From: Oscillospiraceae bacterium
GTDB lineage: Bacteria > Bacillota > Clostridia > WRLR01
NCBI GenBank assembly: GCA_009777515.1
Contig: WRLR01000031.1
Span: 1-36,324 of the forward strand
Length of the DNA stretch: 36,324 nt
Direction of reading: 5' to 3'
The notes below the pieces were generated by a model, which ran no database searches, was not told where the DNA came from, and saw only the letters and a program-made list of their open reading frames with translations. Position 1 is the stretch's first letter. Every line of letters begins with the position of its first letter. The position numbers and the translations under genes were made by a program. Of the stretch, positions 24,856-33,823 are shown piece by piece.

Positions 24856-24925
24856 GCGCGTCTCTGCATGTAATATGTAATACTACATACTGAAACCGAT
24901 ACCGATACATGCAATTTTTGTCTTC

Positions 24926-25053
24926 TAGGCACTTGTAAAAGCCGGTATTTTACGGGCGAACACTGTTCGCCCCTACAACATTTTGTATATACAAATTTGG
25001 ATATCCATATGTAGGGACGCACATTGTGCGTCCGCGACTTTTACAATCACCTA
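24926..25053. mobile_element. MITE/REPIN-like element, copy 2
   Basis: About 128 bp, with ends TAGGCACTTGTAAAAGCC and, on the other strand, TAGGTGATTGTAAAAGTC. The interior matches copy 1 at 16690-16819 almost base for base over both inner hairpins; the middle (about 24988-25003) differs most. Like copy 1 it stops shortly before the ribosome site of a plus-strand gene, here by about 15 bp. Confidence 0.82.
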
Positions 25054-25082
25054 ATTTTTATTTTCAAAAGGGAGGATATGAT

Positions 25083-25595
25083 ATGAGGGTTTTTAACGAT
25101 ATCGGCAAAAAAGTGGCGCAAACAGGCCAGCAGACAGTAAAAAAGGCGAAGTCCATGACCGAAATCGTCAGGATCAACACCCAAATAACGGAAGAACAGC
25201 GCGCCCTAAAAGCCTTTTATACCCAAATGGGGGAAAAATATTATACATTGCACAAAGACGACCCCGGAGAAGAGTTTACCACTTTGTGCGACCGCATTAC
25301 CGCGAGCCTGATGCGGGTGGCGGAGCTCCAGGATGAGGTCAGGCGGCACAGAAATACAAAGCTATGCCCAAAATGCGGGGCGGCATGCCCGGCGAACGTG
25401 CAGTTCTGCTCGACATGCGGCACGCAACTGCCGCAGCCGGATCCTGAGCCGGAGGCTGAACCCGAGCAGGCCCAAAGCGAAGAGGGAGAAGCTTCCGAAT
25501 CAGGCGATGACGGAACCTCAGGCGACTCGGAAGTTTCGGTTGACTCGGGTGACTCAGAAGACTCGGACAACGCGGAAAATTCGGGCGACTCGTAA
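25083..25595 (+). CDS. Zinc-ribbon protein with acidic Ser/Asp tail
   Basis: 170 residues. N-terminal helical region (DIGKKVAQTGQQTVKKAKSMTEIVRI, then a likely coiled coil to about residue 95), a zinc ribbon CPKCG...CSTCG (about residues 98-118), and an acidic low-complexity tail of Pro/Glu followed by Ser/Gly/Asp repeats. No membrane segment. Similar small proteins are common in Clostridia and uncharacterised. The start at 25083 has GGGAGG at good spacing; an in-frame start at 25026 would lie inside the mobile-like element. Bases 25596-25728, up to the convergent protease gene, show no clear terminator. Confidence 0.75.
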   Translation: MRVFNDIGKKVAQTGQQTVKKAKSMTEIVRINTQITEEQRALKAFYTQMGEKYYTLHKDDPGEEFTTLCDRITASLMRVAELQDEVRRHRNTKLCPKCGAACPANVQFCSTCGTQLPQPDPEPEAEPEQAQSEEGEASESGDDGTSGDSEVSVDSGDSEDSDNAENSGDS

Positions 25596-25728
25596 GACGC
25601 AGGCAACCCGGAAAACGCAGGCGGCTCGAAGAAACATACGTATCATAAGTTCCGCTCGATAGCATACAACGCCCGCAGCCGACGCTGCCAGCGTTGCCCG
25701 TGCTACCCGCGCCGTGCGCTCTGATTTT

Positions 25729-26610
25729 TTATTCAACCGGGTCTTTCTTAATGAAAAATATAAGGGCCTTGACAAACATATATATGCTGGCGGCAGCGAA
25801 TATCAACGCGAACATCGGCTGGCTTGCCAGGGGCGCGAACGCGGGCGCGGACAGAATTATGGCCACCATGTTCATTGATATATGACCGGCTATTGCCGGC
25901 CATATCGAGCCGCATTTATATGCGATAATGCCAAAATAAATCCCCAGCGGCGTAGTATAGACGATCTGGACAGGCACGAAATGGAAAAGACCGAATATGA
26001 CGCCTTGCGCGGCGATCGCCACATTTCGTTTAGACACATGTGTAAGCTCGTATGTTATCATCCCGCGAAACATTATCTCTTCCACGACAGGCACTATCAG
26101 CCCAAACCCGAGCACCGCAGCAAGCGCCCCTCCCGTCCCGAAGATCGAATCAAAATGCGCGTCATATTGCGAAAACGCATCTGTGAATAATCCGGCGCTT
26201 TGCAACAACATCACGATGACCGATATAACAAAATTGGCCGAGGCGCCCGCATACGCCCCATGTTTGATCTCTACCGCTGGTATGGGTTTATTGATCCGTA
26301 TTGACGTAAAAAAATCAATTTTTCTGGCTGCGAATATTTTATTGAAAACCAGCAGCGTCAATAGCGCCGATATGGAAAAAATCAGGCTTGTATTCCTTTC
26401 TACATAATTGCTGATTTCGTCCAACGCCGTCGACACAGCGTCCATGATTTGTTCTGGCGATGCCGGCGCCTCTTGGCTAAAAAGCCCGAGCAGCGCGGCG
26501 CCGGCGCCCCCTATTGTAAGGCCGAACGCCAGTTGGCAAAAAAACATGAACGATATATATATCAGAGCATATAATGCAATATATAGAGCGGCTTTGAAAT
26601 ATTTGCCCAC
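25729..26610 (-). CDS. CPBP-family intramembrane metalloprotease (CAAX protease-like)
   Basis: About 293 residues with several membrane helices. The three family motifs are intact: EEIMFRG (Glu177, Glu178, Arg182), FGLFHF (His210) and HISMN (His243, Asn247). Bacterial members are implicated in protein processing and in bacteriocin maturation or immunity, but no bacteriocin gene is visible here. The GTG at 26610 is chosen because GGAGGG lies 6 bp upstream on the minus strand; a longer ATG frame to 26724 adds 38 unlike residues from repeat-rich DNA. Single gene. Confidence 0.88.
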   Translation of the reverse strand: MGKYFKAALYIALYALIYISFMFFCQLAFGLTIGGAGAALLGLFSQEAPASPEQIMDAVSTALDEISNYVERNTSLIFSISALLTLLVFNKIFAARKIDFFTSIRINKPIPAVEIKHGAYAGASANFVISVIVMLLQSAGLFTDAFSQYDAHFDSIFGTGGALAAVLGFGLIVPVVEEIMFRGMITYELTHVSKRNVAIAAQGVIFGLFHFVPVQIVYTTPLGIYFGIIAYKCGSIWPAIAGHISMNMVAIILSAPAFAPLASQPMFALIFAAASIYMFVKALIFFIKKDPVE

Positions 26611-27015
26611 GCGTCGCCCTCCGTTATCATTATACAAGAGTGCGGACAATAGTAGCAAGGGCATGCCCTGCCGGGCAAACCCGGGCATGCCTTGTAGGCA
26701 AACCCGGGCGGGCATGACAGGCACGGCAATCCTTGGCGGGTATGACCATGCAGGGCTGGCATGACCTGGCAGGCCGAGCCGGTGCTGGCATTTATTTTGT
26801 TACAACGAAAGCATAAAAGGAATTTAAATTCGAATATTTATAACGAACACCAGTTTGTTTATTAACAGTAAAGATTAAGTAAAATTTTTGCCATCAATGC
26901 CCATATTATATATTTGTCCTAAAGAAAGATTTATAATGTGTAAAGACATTAGTTTGCCTAGCAATAAATGGTGCAGTTCAGTATTAGGAAAATATAATTA
27001 ATCAGGGAGGTAATT
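26611..27015. other. Intergenic region with degenerate GC-rich repeats and AT-rich leader
   Basis: 26661-26790 is built from degenerate repeats of GGGCATGCC and CAAACCCGGGC with short palindromes. 26820-27000 is strongly AT-rich and should hold the promoter of the second importer. A TATAAT at 26932-26937 has no convincing -35, so no promoter is called. Confidence 0.5.
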
Positions 27016-28842
27016 ATGGCTACATTAATATTAAAAAGGGCTTTTGTGATTGTTATCGCAATTTCGTTGATTGCCGGTTTAGTCGCATGCCAAACCCCTA
27101 CGCCTGCCGCAACGACGACGGCAGCGCCTGCGGCAACAACCGCAGCTGCGCAAACTACGGCTGCCGCCCAGGCGGCGACCAGCGCGCAAACTGAAAGCGC
27201 CACCGAAGCCGCCGAACCGCCCGAAATTGACGAGGAACTGAAAAAAACCGCGCTGGGATGGGTCGAATTGGCCAAAAGCGCCGAGCCCGTCGTTTTTCCA
27301 CTGGCTGACGGCAGCGTCACTTTCACAGTGTTTTCCGGCTTTCCCACAGGCCCCCGCCAAGCAGGAATGGCGTCGATGAAAGAACACACCGCCATCCAAA
27401 AGTTTGTCGAATTGACCGGGATCAACCTGGAGTTTTATCACTCGCCGGAGAACGACGACGGCACATATTTTAACACGATGATCGCATCCGGCGACTGGCC
27501 CGACATAATTAAATCCAATTTCGACAGATACCCCGGGAGGATCATCGGCGCAATAACCGACGGGATCATTGTGGACTACACAGATTTGGTTTATCAATAT
27601 GCCCCCAATTTTCTTAATACGATCGGCATACGCGGCGATAACACCCGACGCAATGTCGTCAGCGACGAAGGCCTTATAATGCGCATTTTATGCGAAATCA
27701 ATGACGTTGGCATCCCCGGCGAGGACTATCCGGGGCTTGAGGGGCGCCAGCACACGGGTTTGATTATGCGCAAAGACTGGCTCGATGAGCTGGGCCTTGA
27801 GGAGCCTCGTACAATAGACGAAATTACAGAAGCGCTGATCCAGTTCCGCGATGTAAAGGGCGCTGAATTTCCGTTTGCGATGGGGAAAATATTGACGGAA
27901 TGGATCAATGACAACAATAACGCGATAGCGAGCGCATATGGCGTTTCCATAAGGGGCTATCAAATAGACGGCGACGGAAATGTGCAGTATGGCCGCGTTA
28001 TGCCCGAGTATAAAGACTTTCTGAAATTGATGCGCCTTTGGTTCGATGAGAAGCTTATTGACAGCGATTTTGTCAGCAGGGTAGGCGGCGACGCAAATAA
28101 ACTCTTCATAAACGGCAATTCGGGGATGCTTGTAATAGGCAACTGGGGGATACGCGAAGTTTTGCAGCTCGGTCAAATAGAGGATCCCAATTTTGATATT
28201 GTTCCCCTGCAGGCTCCGAGGCTCGACGATCCCAACGCGCCGAACAATTTGGCGTGGCCTTACGAATCCGGCAACAGCGGCACTACAATCCACATTTCCA
28301 CTACTTGCAGCGACTATGTGCTGGCGATGAAATGGATTGATTCGTTGTACACACAGGAAGTCCTTGAGCTTATGACCTGGGGCGTAGGCGATTTGGGGGA
28401 CGGCAACCAGACTTTCTTTATCAATGACGAGGGTCTGCATGAGTGGTCGGATTTTATCAACAATAATCCGTTGCAGCCATATAATACTTTCCGTTTTGTG
28501 TACTCCTATCAGGACTTCCAGTCGTCATACGATATTGATATGCAAAAACAGCAATATAATTCCCCAAAAAACATTTTGGCTTGGGAAAAATGGTCTCATA
28601 ATTCCAGCAATAGCGGGCGGCTGCCGGACGGGGTGTCGCTGGCGGCCGAAGAGGCGACCCGCGTTTCCGAGCTGCAAAACGTCATAACCACTTATTCCGA
28701 CGAAACGATAATGAATTTCATTTTTGGCGAGGAAGATATAGAAGACGGTTTTGACGCATATGTCGAAAGAATATATAGTTTGGGCCTGCCGGAAATCATT
28801 GATATTTATCAAAGGGCATATTTGAGGTTTATGGCCAGGTAG
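27016..28842 (+). CDS. Extracellular sugar-binding lipoprotein, second importer
   Basis: 608 residues, binding protein of a CUT1-type importer. The lipobox GLVAC puts the lipidated Cys at residue 25, as in the first importer, followed by an Ala/Thr/Gln-rich stalk to about residue 70. The mature domain shows ASGDWPDIIKSN, RKDWLDELGLEEPRTIDEITEALIQFRD, NGNSGMLVIGNWG and the family C-terminus. It is only distantly similar to the protein at 2449. GGGAGG lies upstream of the ATG. The two permeases and the GH36 enzyme downstream suggest alpha-galactosides as substrate, by context only. Codon use is more AT-rich than in the first importer. Confidence 0.92.
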   Translation: MATLILKRAFVIVIAISLIAGLVACQTPTPAATTTAAPAATTAAAQTTAAAQAATSAQTESATEAAEPPEIDEELKKTALGWVELAKSAEPVVFPLADGSVTFTVFSGFPTGPRQAGMASMKEHTAIQKFVELTGINLEFYHSPENDDGTYFNTMIASGDWPDIIKSNFDRYPGRIIGAITDGIIVDYTDLVYQYAPNFLNTIGIRGDNTRRNVVSDEGLIMRILCEINDVGIPGEDYPGLEGRQHTGLIMRKDWLDELGLEEPRTIDEITEALIQFRDVKGAEFPFAMGKILTEWINDNNNAIASAYGVSIRGYQIDGDGNVQYGRVMPEYKDFLKLMRLWFDEKLIDSDFVSRVGGDANKLFINGNSGMLVIGNWGIREVLQLGQIEDPNFDIVPLQAPRLDDPNAPNNLAWPYESGNSGTTIHISTTCSDYVLAMKWIDSLYTQEVLELMTWGVGDLGDGNQTFFINDEGLHEWSDFINNNPLQPYNTFRFVYSYQDFQSSYDIDMQKQQYNSPKNILAWEKWSHNSSNSGRLPDGVSLAAEEATRVSELQNVITTYSDETIMNFIFGEEDIEDGFDAYVERIYSLGLPEIIDIYQRAYLRFMAR

Positions 28843-28898
28843 CCCCTTTGCTTATCGGATTCCAACAAATTTACTGCCAGCGCTAATAACAATTTATG

Positions 28899-28924
28899 TG
28901 TCGGAGAGCTAACCCTCTCCGACA
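28899..28924 (+). promoter_or_regulatory. Intercistronic hairpin between binding protein and permease
   Basis: GTCGGAGAG (28900-28908) pairs with CTCTCCGAC (28915-28923), with one extra T-A pair outside. It is followed by AAAATTAATT rather than a T run, so it is probably not a terminator. It sits in the same place as the hairpin in the first importer operon. Confidence 0.55.
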
Positions 28925-28945
28925 AAATTAATTAGGGGGCAACCG

Positions 28946-29899
28946 ATGAGTGAAAGTATAAGTAAGGGTTTTATTCGTGTGAAAAAAGCCAATAGGTTAA
29001 TGCGGATATTTGTCAATATACGCAAATATCCTTCTTTATATCTCCTTGCGATACCGGTCGTACTATGGTACGTATTATTTTGCTACAGGCCCATGTATGG
29101 GATAATAATCGCGTTTCAGCGCTTTGTCCCCAACAGGGGGATATGGAACAGTACATGGGTCGGGCTTCAAAATTTTTCGGATTTTTTCAAGGATATATAT
29201 TTTGGGCGTTTGCTTCGGAACACTTTATATATTAATGTAAAAATGCTGATATTCGGATTCCCCATCCCCATAATATTTGCTTTGCTGTTAAACGAAATCC
29301 GTTCCACCGCTTTTCGCCGGGTAAGCCAGTCCATCACATATATGCCGCATTTTATATCCTCAATGATAATATGCGGGCTGATGGTGGATTTTTGCAAAAC
29401 GAACGGATTGCTGACTTCTATATTTGGGTTATTCGGATACGAACGCGTCAACCTGCTGTCCAGGGGCGAATTGTTCCAGGGCCTATATGTGGGCATGAAT
29501 ATATGGCAAGAATTTGGTTGGGACTCGATCATATATTTTGCGGCGCTCACGGCCATAGACCCCGTGCTCTATGAAGCCGCGACTGTCGACGGGGCCAGTC
29601 GTTTCAGGCGCATGCTGCATATTACGCTGCCCGGGATATCCGGCACAGTGGTTATCTTATTGATTTTGAGGATAGGCAATTTAATGTCGCTGGGCTGGGA
29701 AAGGGTCTTTTTGCTATATAATCCCAAAATATATGAAACTGCGGATATCATATCGACATATGTGTTCCGGCGCGGGATAATTGAATTTCAGTATAGTTAT
29801 GCCACGGCCGTCGGGTTTTTCAATTCGGTCGTCAACGTCATACTCCTTTTATGTGCCAATTATTTATCGAAGCGCGTGAGCGAGACCAGTTTATGGTAA
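28946..29899 (+). CDS. Sugar ABC transporter permease, LplB type
   Basis: 317 residues and about six membrane helices. Family landmarks are CYRPMYGIIIAFQRF near residue 50, PIPIIFALLLNEIR, and the EAA loop EAATVDGASRFRRMLHITLPG from residue 210. The ATG follows AGGGGG at good spacing, 103 bp after the binding protein. The second permease begins 18 bp after its stop. It should pair with that permease and a shared ATPase encoded elsewhere. Confidence 0.93.
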   Translation: MSESISKGFIRVKKANRLMRIFVNIRKYPSLYLLAIPVVLWYVLFCYRPMYGIIIAFQRFVPNRGIWNSTWVGLQNFSDFFKDIYFGRLLRNTLYINVKMLIFGFPIPIIFALLLNEIRSTAFRRVSQSITYMPHFISSMIICGLMVDFCKTNGLLTSIFGLFGYERVNLLSRGELFQGLYVGMNIWQEFGWDSIIYFAALTAIDPVLYEAATVDGASRFRRMLHITLPGISGTVVILLILRIGNLMSLGWERVFLLYNPKIYETADIISTYVFRRGIIEFQYSYATAVGFFNSVVNVILLLCANYLSKRVSETSLW

Positions 29900-29917
29900 T
29901 GAAGGGGGGCATAGCGC

Positions 29918-30799
29918 ATGTATAAGCATTCCGCATCGGAAAAAGTTTTTGATGTTTTCAACGCAACAATCATTGTGCTTTTGGTATTTGTCACATTGTA
30001 TCCGCTTGTTTACGTCTTGTTTGCTTCATTCAGCGACGCAAAGGCTTTGCTGAGGCACGCGGGGCCTTTGGCTGCCCCGCTTTTCCCGCTGACGATTGAC
30101 GGATACCGTTTGACATTTAATAACGCAAATATCATCCGCTCGTTTTTTGTCACGGTATTCCTCGTTTTTGCAGGCACGGCCCTGAGCCTTTCCATTTCGC
30201 TGATTGGCGCCTTCGTCGTGACGCGCAAACACTTTGCGTTAAAGTCGTTGATGATGACAATGATGGTTATCACAATGTTTTTCAGCGGCGGCATAATCCC
30301 AATGTTTTTCGTCGTGCAGGAACTGCATATATACAATACAATATGGGCGCAGATATTACCGTATATGATAAGCACATATAACATTATTATAATTATAACG
30401 TTTTTCAGGGGGATACCAGATAGTTTGGAAGAGTCGGCGACCATAGACGGAGCGTCCGATTTCGTTGTATTTATACGGATATTCCTCCCGTTATCGATTC
30501 CGGTAATCGCTGTCATCGCATTATATTACGGGGTCGGGTATTGGAACTCCTGGTATCCCGCGCTGGTATTTATCAGGGATCGCAGTTTGTACCCCATGCA
30601 AATGATTTTACGGGAAATTTTGATTGCCAACCAAACGACAAGCGCGGCCGACGCCATGCAAATGGTCGAGGAGGCCTATAACCGCGAATTGGTCAAATAT
30701 TGCACAATCGTTGTAAGCACGGTCCCGATCCTTGTTTGCTATCCGTTTTTGCAACGTTATTTCGTAAAGGGCGTGATGATCGGCGCGATAAAAGGCTAA
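29918..30799 (+). CDS. Sugar ABC transporter permease, YtcP/LplC type
   Basis: 293 residues. Family landmarks: TLYPLVYVLFASFSDAK, FFSGGIIPMFFVVQELHIYNT, a coupling loop EESATIDGASDFVVFIRIFLP (from residue 171; the usual EAA is EES here) and the typical C-terminus QRYFVKGVMIGAIKG. GGGGGG lies about 8 bp before the ATG. The GH36 gene starts 35 bp downstream, so the four genes 27016-32718 form one operon. Confidence 0.93.
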   Translation: MYKHSASEKVFDVFNATIIVLLVFVTLYPLVYVLFASFSDAKALLRHAGPLAAPLFPLTIDGYRLTFNNANIIRSFFVTVFLVFAGTALSLSISLIGAFVVTRKHFALKSLMMTMMVITMFFSGGIIPMFFVVQELHIYNTIWAQILPYMISTYNIIIIITFFRGIPDSLEESATIDGASDFVVFIRIFLPLSIPVIAVIALYYGVGYWNSWYPALVFIRDRSLYPMQMILREILIANQTTSAADAMQMVEEAYNRELVKYCTIVVSTVPILVCYPFLQRYFVKGVMIGAIKG

Positions 30800-30834
30800 T
30801 CAACTGCTATTTTATTTGGCGGAACGGAGTATAT

Positions 30835-32718
30835 ATGAAATATATTTTGCACAAAAATGGAAGTTATGATCTGGAATTTGATAATAGCCGCATCATAAAC
30901 GCTTATCCTTATGTTGACGGAAAGCCTATACGACCCACATCGATCCATGTGGGCGAACATAAAGCGCGATATGATATTGGCGGCGGGTATATTGAACTGG
31001 ATTTTTCGGTGGACGGGCAGGCGCTGTGCATCGATGCATCGTTTGAAGGGATTGGATTTATACACGATATAGAACCGATGGGCGGCGCCGAGCTGCCGGG
31101 TTTGGAAAAGGTGTACCGCCAGGGGTTCGGCATGGGCGGCCCGACGGGCCTCGTTGATACAGCCGATCAAACGTCGGTCAATTGGACATCGCACGGTTTG
31201 GTTGCGTTAAAACCCGGCACAGCCGATGCAACAGGCGCATGGATTATCATTAACGCGCGCGATCACCGCCGCTTCAATAATGTATATCATATAGTCAGCG
31301 ATCCGATTGTCCTCGGCAAATCGTCTGTTATAACCGTCAACGCAGGCTTTATTATGGAATGCATTGAGCAAAAATGTGCTTTGCCCCGCATGTATGTGCG
31401 GGAAACGGGCGATTTATATGAAGGTTTACGCATTTGCGCGAACGAAATAGCCGATGAGATGAACGCGAGGCGGCCGGCGCGGCCGGAGTTCCATTGGTGC
31501 TCATGGTACTATTCATATTCCGAGTTCGATCAAGAGCGGCTGGGCGAATATATAAGCGGTTTCAAAGAGCATAAAGAAACCGTGCCGTTTCGCTATTTGC
31601 AAATAGACGCAGGCTATTTCCCGTCCGTGGGCGACTGGCTTTTGCCGTGCCACCGTTTCCCAAACGGCATGCGCGGGCCTGCAGATATGATAAAGGAAGC
31701 GGGGTTCGGCGCAGGTATATGGATTGGCCCTTTTATGGTCGGCGACGAGTCGAAACTGTTCAAAGAGCATCCCGATTGGATGTTGAAATACAAAGACGGA
31801 AGTTATGTGCGCCGGTGGAAGCAATACAATGAACCGAAGGTTTGGGGCTACCGGGACTGCGACTACTATGTCCTGGACACGAGCCACCCGGGCGCGATGG
31901 CATATTTGAAGGAAGTCTTCACGGCCCTGCGCGGTTGGGGCTATACATTATACAAAACGGATTTTATGCTATGGTCGATGATCGATTCTTCCGAAGTCAT
32001 ACGCTATGCCCCCGGGAAGACGTCGTTTGATTATTATCGGGAAACGCTGGAAATGATAAGGTCTTGCATCGGCGAGGATTCCGCCTGGCTGGGCTGCATA
32101 TCGCCATTTCTACCTTCCATAGGATACATGGATATGATGCGGATTGGCGGCGACGTCGGCGCCCAGTGGGAGAAGCAGGGGTTTGGCCCAATCAATATGA
32201 TCCGCGAAATTGTCGGCGACAGCTATTTCAACCATGTCTATTGGACCAACGATCCTGACGCCACGATGCTAAGGGATTTTCACATCCATTTGAAGCCGCA
32301 TGAAATTGAGTCGCTTGCGTTGCTACAGGCTGTATCCGGAAGTTTGATCACAACGTCCGACCCCATACATCTTATCGCCAAAGATAGAATGGAACTCTTG
32401 GAACTGATCGTACCAAAAGGCTTGCATGACCCCATCCTACCATGCCTGGACACGGGCGCGTCGCTAATAATTATCCTACAAAAACTCAAAATAGGATGGC
32501 TCGCATTTTTTATGAATCCGACGGATCAGCCTATCACATACCCATGCGATTGGGAAAAATGGGTCGGCGGCATAGAGCTGCACGCGCGCAAAAGGCACGG
32601 GGAAACGATGACGCTCAAAGATATCCCCTATGTACAAATATTGCCCCATGAATCGAGCCTATATTATATCTCCGATAACGCAATACTCGATGAGCCAAAA
32701 AATTTGTGGGAATGGTAG
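30835..32718 (+). CDS. Alpha-galactosidase-like glycoside hydrolase, family GH36
   Basis: 627 residues, no signal peptide, so cytoplasmic. The central barrel shows FHWCSWYYSYSEF, RYLQIDAGYF, GIWIGPFMVG, the nucleophile region LYKTDFMLW with Asp376, and the acid/base region IGGDVGAQW with Asp440; their spacing is as expected for GH36. The N-terminal beta-sandwich and the C-terminal domain are present. Members cleave terminal alpha-1,6-galactose from raffinose, stachyose or melibiose; some have other alpha-glycosidase activities. The ATG at 30835 follows GGAG and gives the natural N-terminus; the longer frame from 30700 lies inside the permease gene. Its place after the importer suggests hydrolysis of imported oligosaccharides. 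Confidence 0.9.
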   Translation: MKYILHKNGSYDLEFDNSRIINAYPYVDGKPIRPTSIHVGEHKARYDIGGGYIELDFSVDGQALCIDASFEGIGFIHDIEPMGGAELPGLEKVYRQGFGMGGPTGLVDTADQTSVNWTSHGLVALKPGTADATGAWIIINARDHRRFNNVYHIVSDPIVLGKSSVITVNAGFIMECIEQKCALPRMYVRETGDLYEGLRICANEIADEMNARRPARPEFHWCSWYYSYSEFDQERLGEYISGFKEHKETVPFRYLQIDAGYFPSVGDWLLPCHRFPNGMRGPADMIKEAGFGAGIWIGPFMVGDESKLFKEHPDWMLKYKDGSYVRRWKQYNEPKVWGYRDCDYYVLDTSHPGAMAYLKEVFTALRGWGYTLYKTDFMLWSMIDSSEVIRYAPGKTSFDYYRETLEMIRSCIGEDSAWLGCISPFLPSIGYMDMMRIGGDVGAQWEKQGFGPINMIREIVGDSYFNHVYWTNDPDATMLRDFHIHLKPHEIESLALLQAVSGSLITTSDPIHLIAKDRMELLELIVPKGLHDPILPCLDTGASLIIILQKLKIGWLAFFMNPTDQPITYPCDWEKWVGGIELHARKRHGETMTLKDIPYVQILPHESSLYYISDNAILDEPKNLWEW

Positions 32719-32749
32719 CGTGGATGCTTTGGGCGCTTGGGCGCTTAAA

Positions 32750-32778
32750 TTGCTAATGCATTAATTTTGGGATATAAT
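32750..32778 (+). promoter_or_regulatory. Promoter for ruvB-queH
   Basis: TTGCTA (32750-32755), exactly 17 bp, TATAAT (32773-32778), about 44 bp before the ruvB start. Confidence 0.65.
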
Positions 32779-32821
32779 GTAAGCGCGCAATTTACCAAGC
32801 TGGACGAAGCGGAGTGTTTGT

Positions 32822-33823
32822 ATGTCAATAGAACGCCTGGTTGATATGGAGCGCGCCGAATCTGAGGGCGGGACCGAGGAGCTTAGCCTCCGCCCGCGCA
32901 GGTTTGGCGAATTTATCGGTCAGCGCAAATTGAAAGAAAACCTGATTGTGTACATCGAGGCCGCAAAACGCAGGCACGAAGCGCTTGACCACGTCCTGCT
33001 GTACGGCCCGCCGGGGCTTGGCAAGACGACGCTGTCGGCGATTATAGCGGCGGAGCTGGGCGTCGGCTTTCGCATAACGTCGGGGCCGGCGCTGGAGCGG
33101 GCCGGCGATCTCGCCGCGATTTTGACGGGCCTGTCGGACTACGATGTGCTTTTTATCGACGAAATCCACAGGCTCAACAGGCATGTCGAGGAGTACCTGT
33201 ACCCCGCGATGGAGGACTATGCCGTGGATATAATGCTGGGCAAGGGCCCGTCCGCGCGCTCCATAAGGATCGACATACCCAAATTTACATTGATAGGCGC
33301 GACCACCCGCGCCGGGCTGCTGACCGCGCCCCTGCACGACAGGTTCGGTGTGATCAGCAAGCTGGAGGTATACACCGCAGGGGAGCTCGAACAGGTCATA
33401 CAGCGGTCGTCCCGCATACTGGATATTGAGATTGACGACGACGCGGCGGCCGAAATAGCCAAGCGATCGCGCGGGACGCCCAGGATAGCGAACCGGCTGT
33501 TGAAGCGCATCAGGGACTTCGCGCAGGTCGCGGGCGACAAGCGGATTACCGGGCGTTTGACGCAAACGGGGCTGTCAGCTTTGGAAGTGGATACCATAGG
33601 CCTCGATAATGTGGATCGGCAGATGCTGCTCGGCATCATAAAAAAATTCGATGGCGGGCCGGTCGGCCTCGACACGCTCGCAGCAAGCATCGGCGAGGAC
33701 CCGGGCACCATCGAGGACGTCTACGAGCCGTACCTGCTCCAGCTCGGATATATAAACAGGACGCCGCGCGGGCGCATCGCCACGAAGCTCGCGTATGAGC
33801 ATTTCGGCGAGCCGTATGAATGA
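32822..33823 (+). CDS. ruvB: Holliday junction branch migration ATPase RuvB
   Basis: RuvB is the hexameric AAA+ motor that, with RuvA, moves Holliday junctions during recombinational repair. 333 residues, normal length. Visible: [19 protein letters not shown], Walker [10 protein letters not shown] (from about residue 62), Walker [21 protein letters not shown], sensor 1 GATTRAGLL, and the C-terminal winged helix ending in [19 protein letters not shown] lies before the ATG, and the gene has its own promoter. ruvA and ruvC, often adjacent, are not in this window. Its last codons overlap the start of queH. Confidence 0.97.
   Translation: MSIERLVDMERAESEGGTEELSLRPRRFGEFIGQRKLKENLIVYIEAAKRRHEALDHVLLYGPPGLGKTTLSAIIAAELGVGFRITSGPALERAGDLAAILTGLSDYDVLFIDEIHRLNRHVEEYLYPAMEDYAVDIMLGKGPSARSIRIDIPKFTLIGATTRAGLLTAPLHDRFGVISKLEVYTAGELEQVIQRSSRILDIEIDDDAAAEIAKRSRGTPRIANRLLKRIRDFAQVAGDKRITGRLTQTGLSALEVDTIGLDNVDRQMLLGIIKKFDGGPVGLDTLAASIGEDPGTIEDVYEPYLLQLGYINRTPRGRIATKLAYEHFGEPYE

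Noticed and set aside
24606-25022. 138-codon minus-strand frame with YLSSACAAAGRKPCCP repeats
   Set aside because: It is made wholly of the 48-bp repeats, hairpins and the mobile-like element; the protein repeats only mirror the DNA repeat.
25729-26610. Bacteriocin or defence locus around the CPBP protease
   Set aside because: No small leader-peptide gene, modification enzyme or exporter is adjacent; the protease stands alone.
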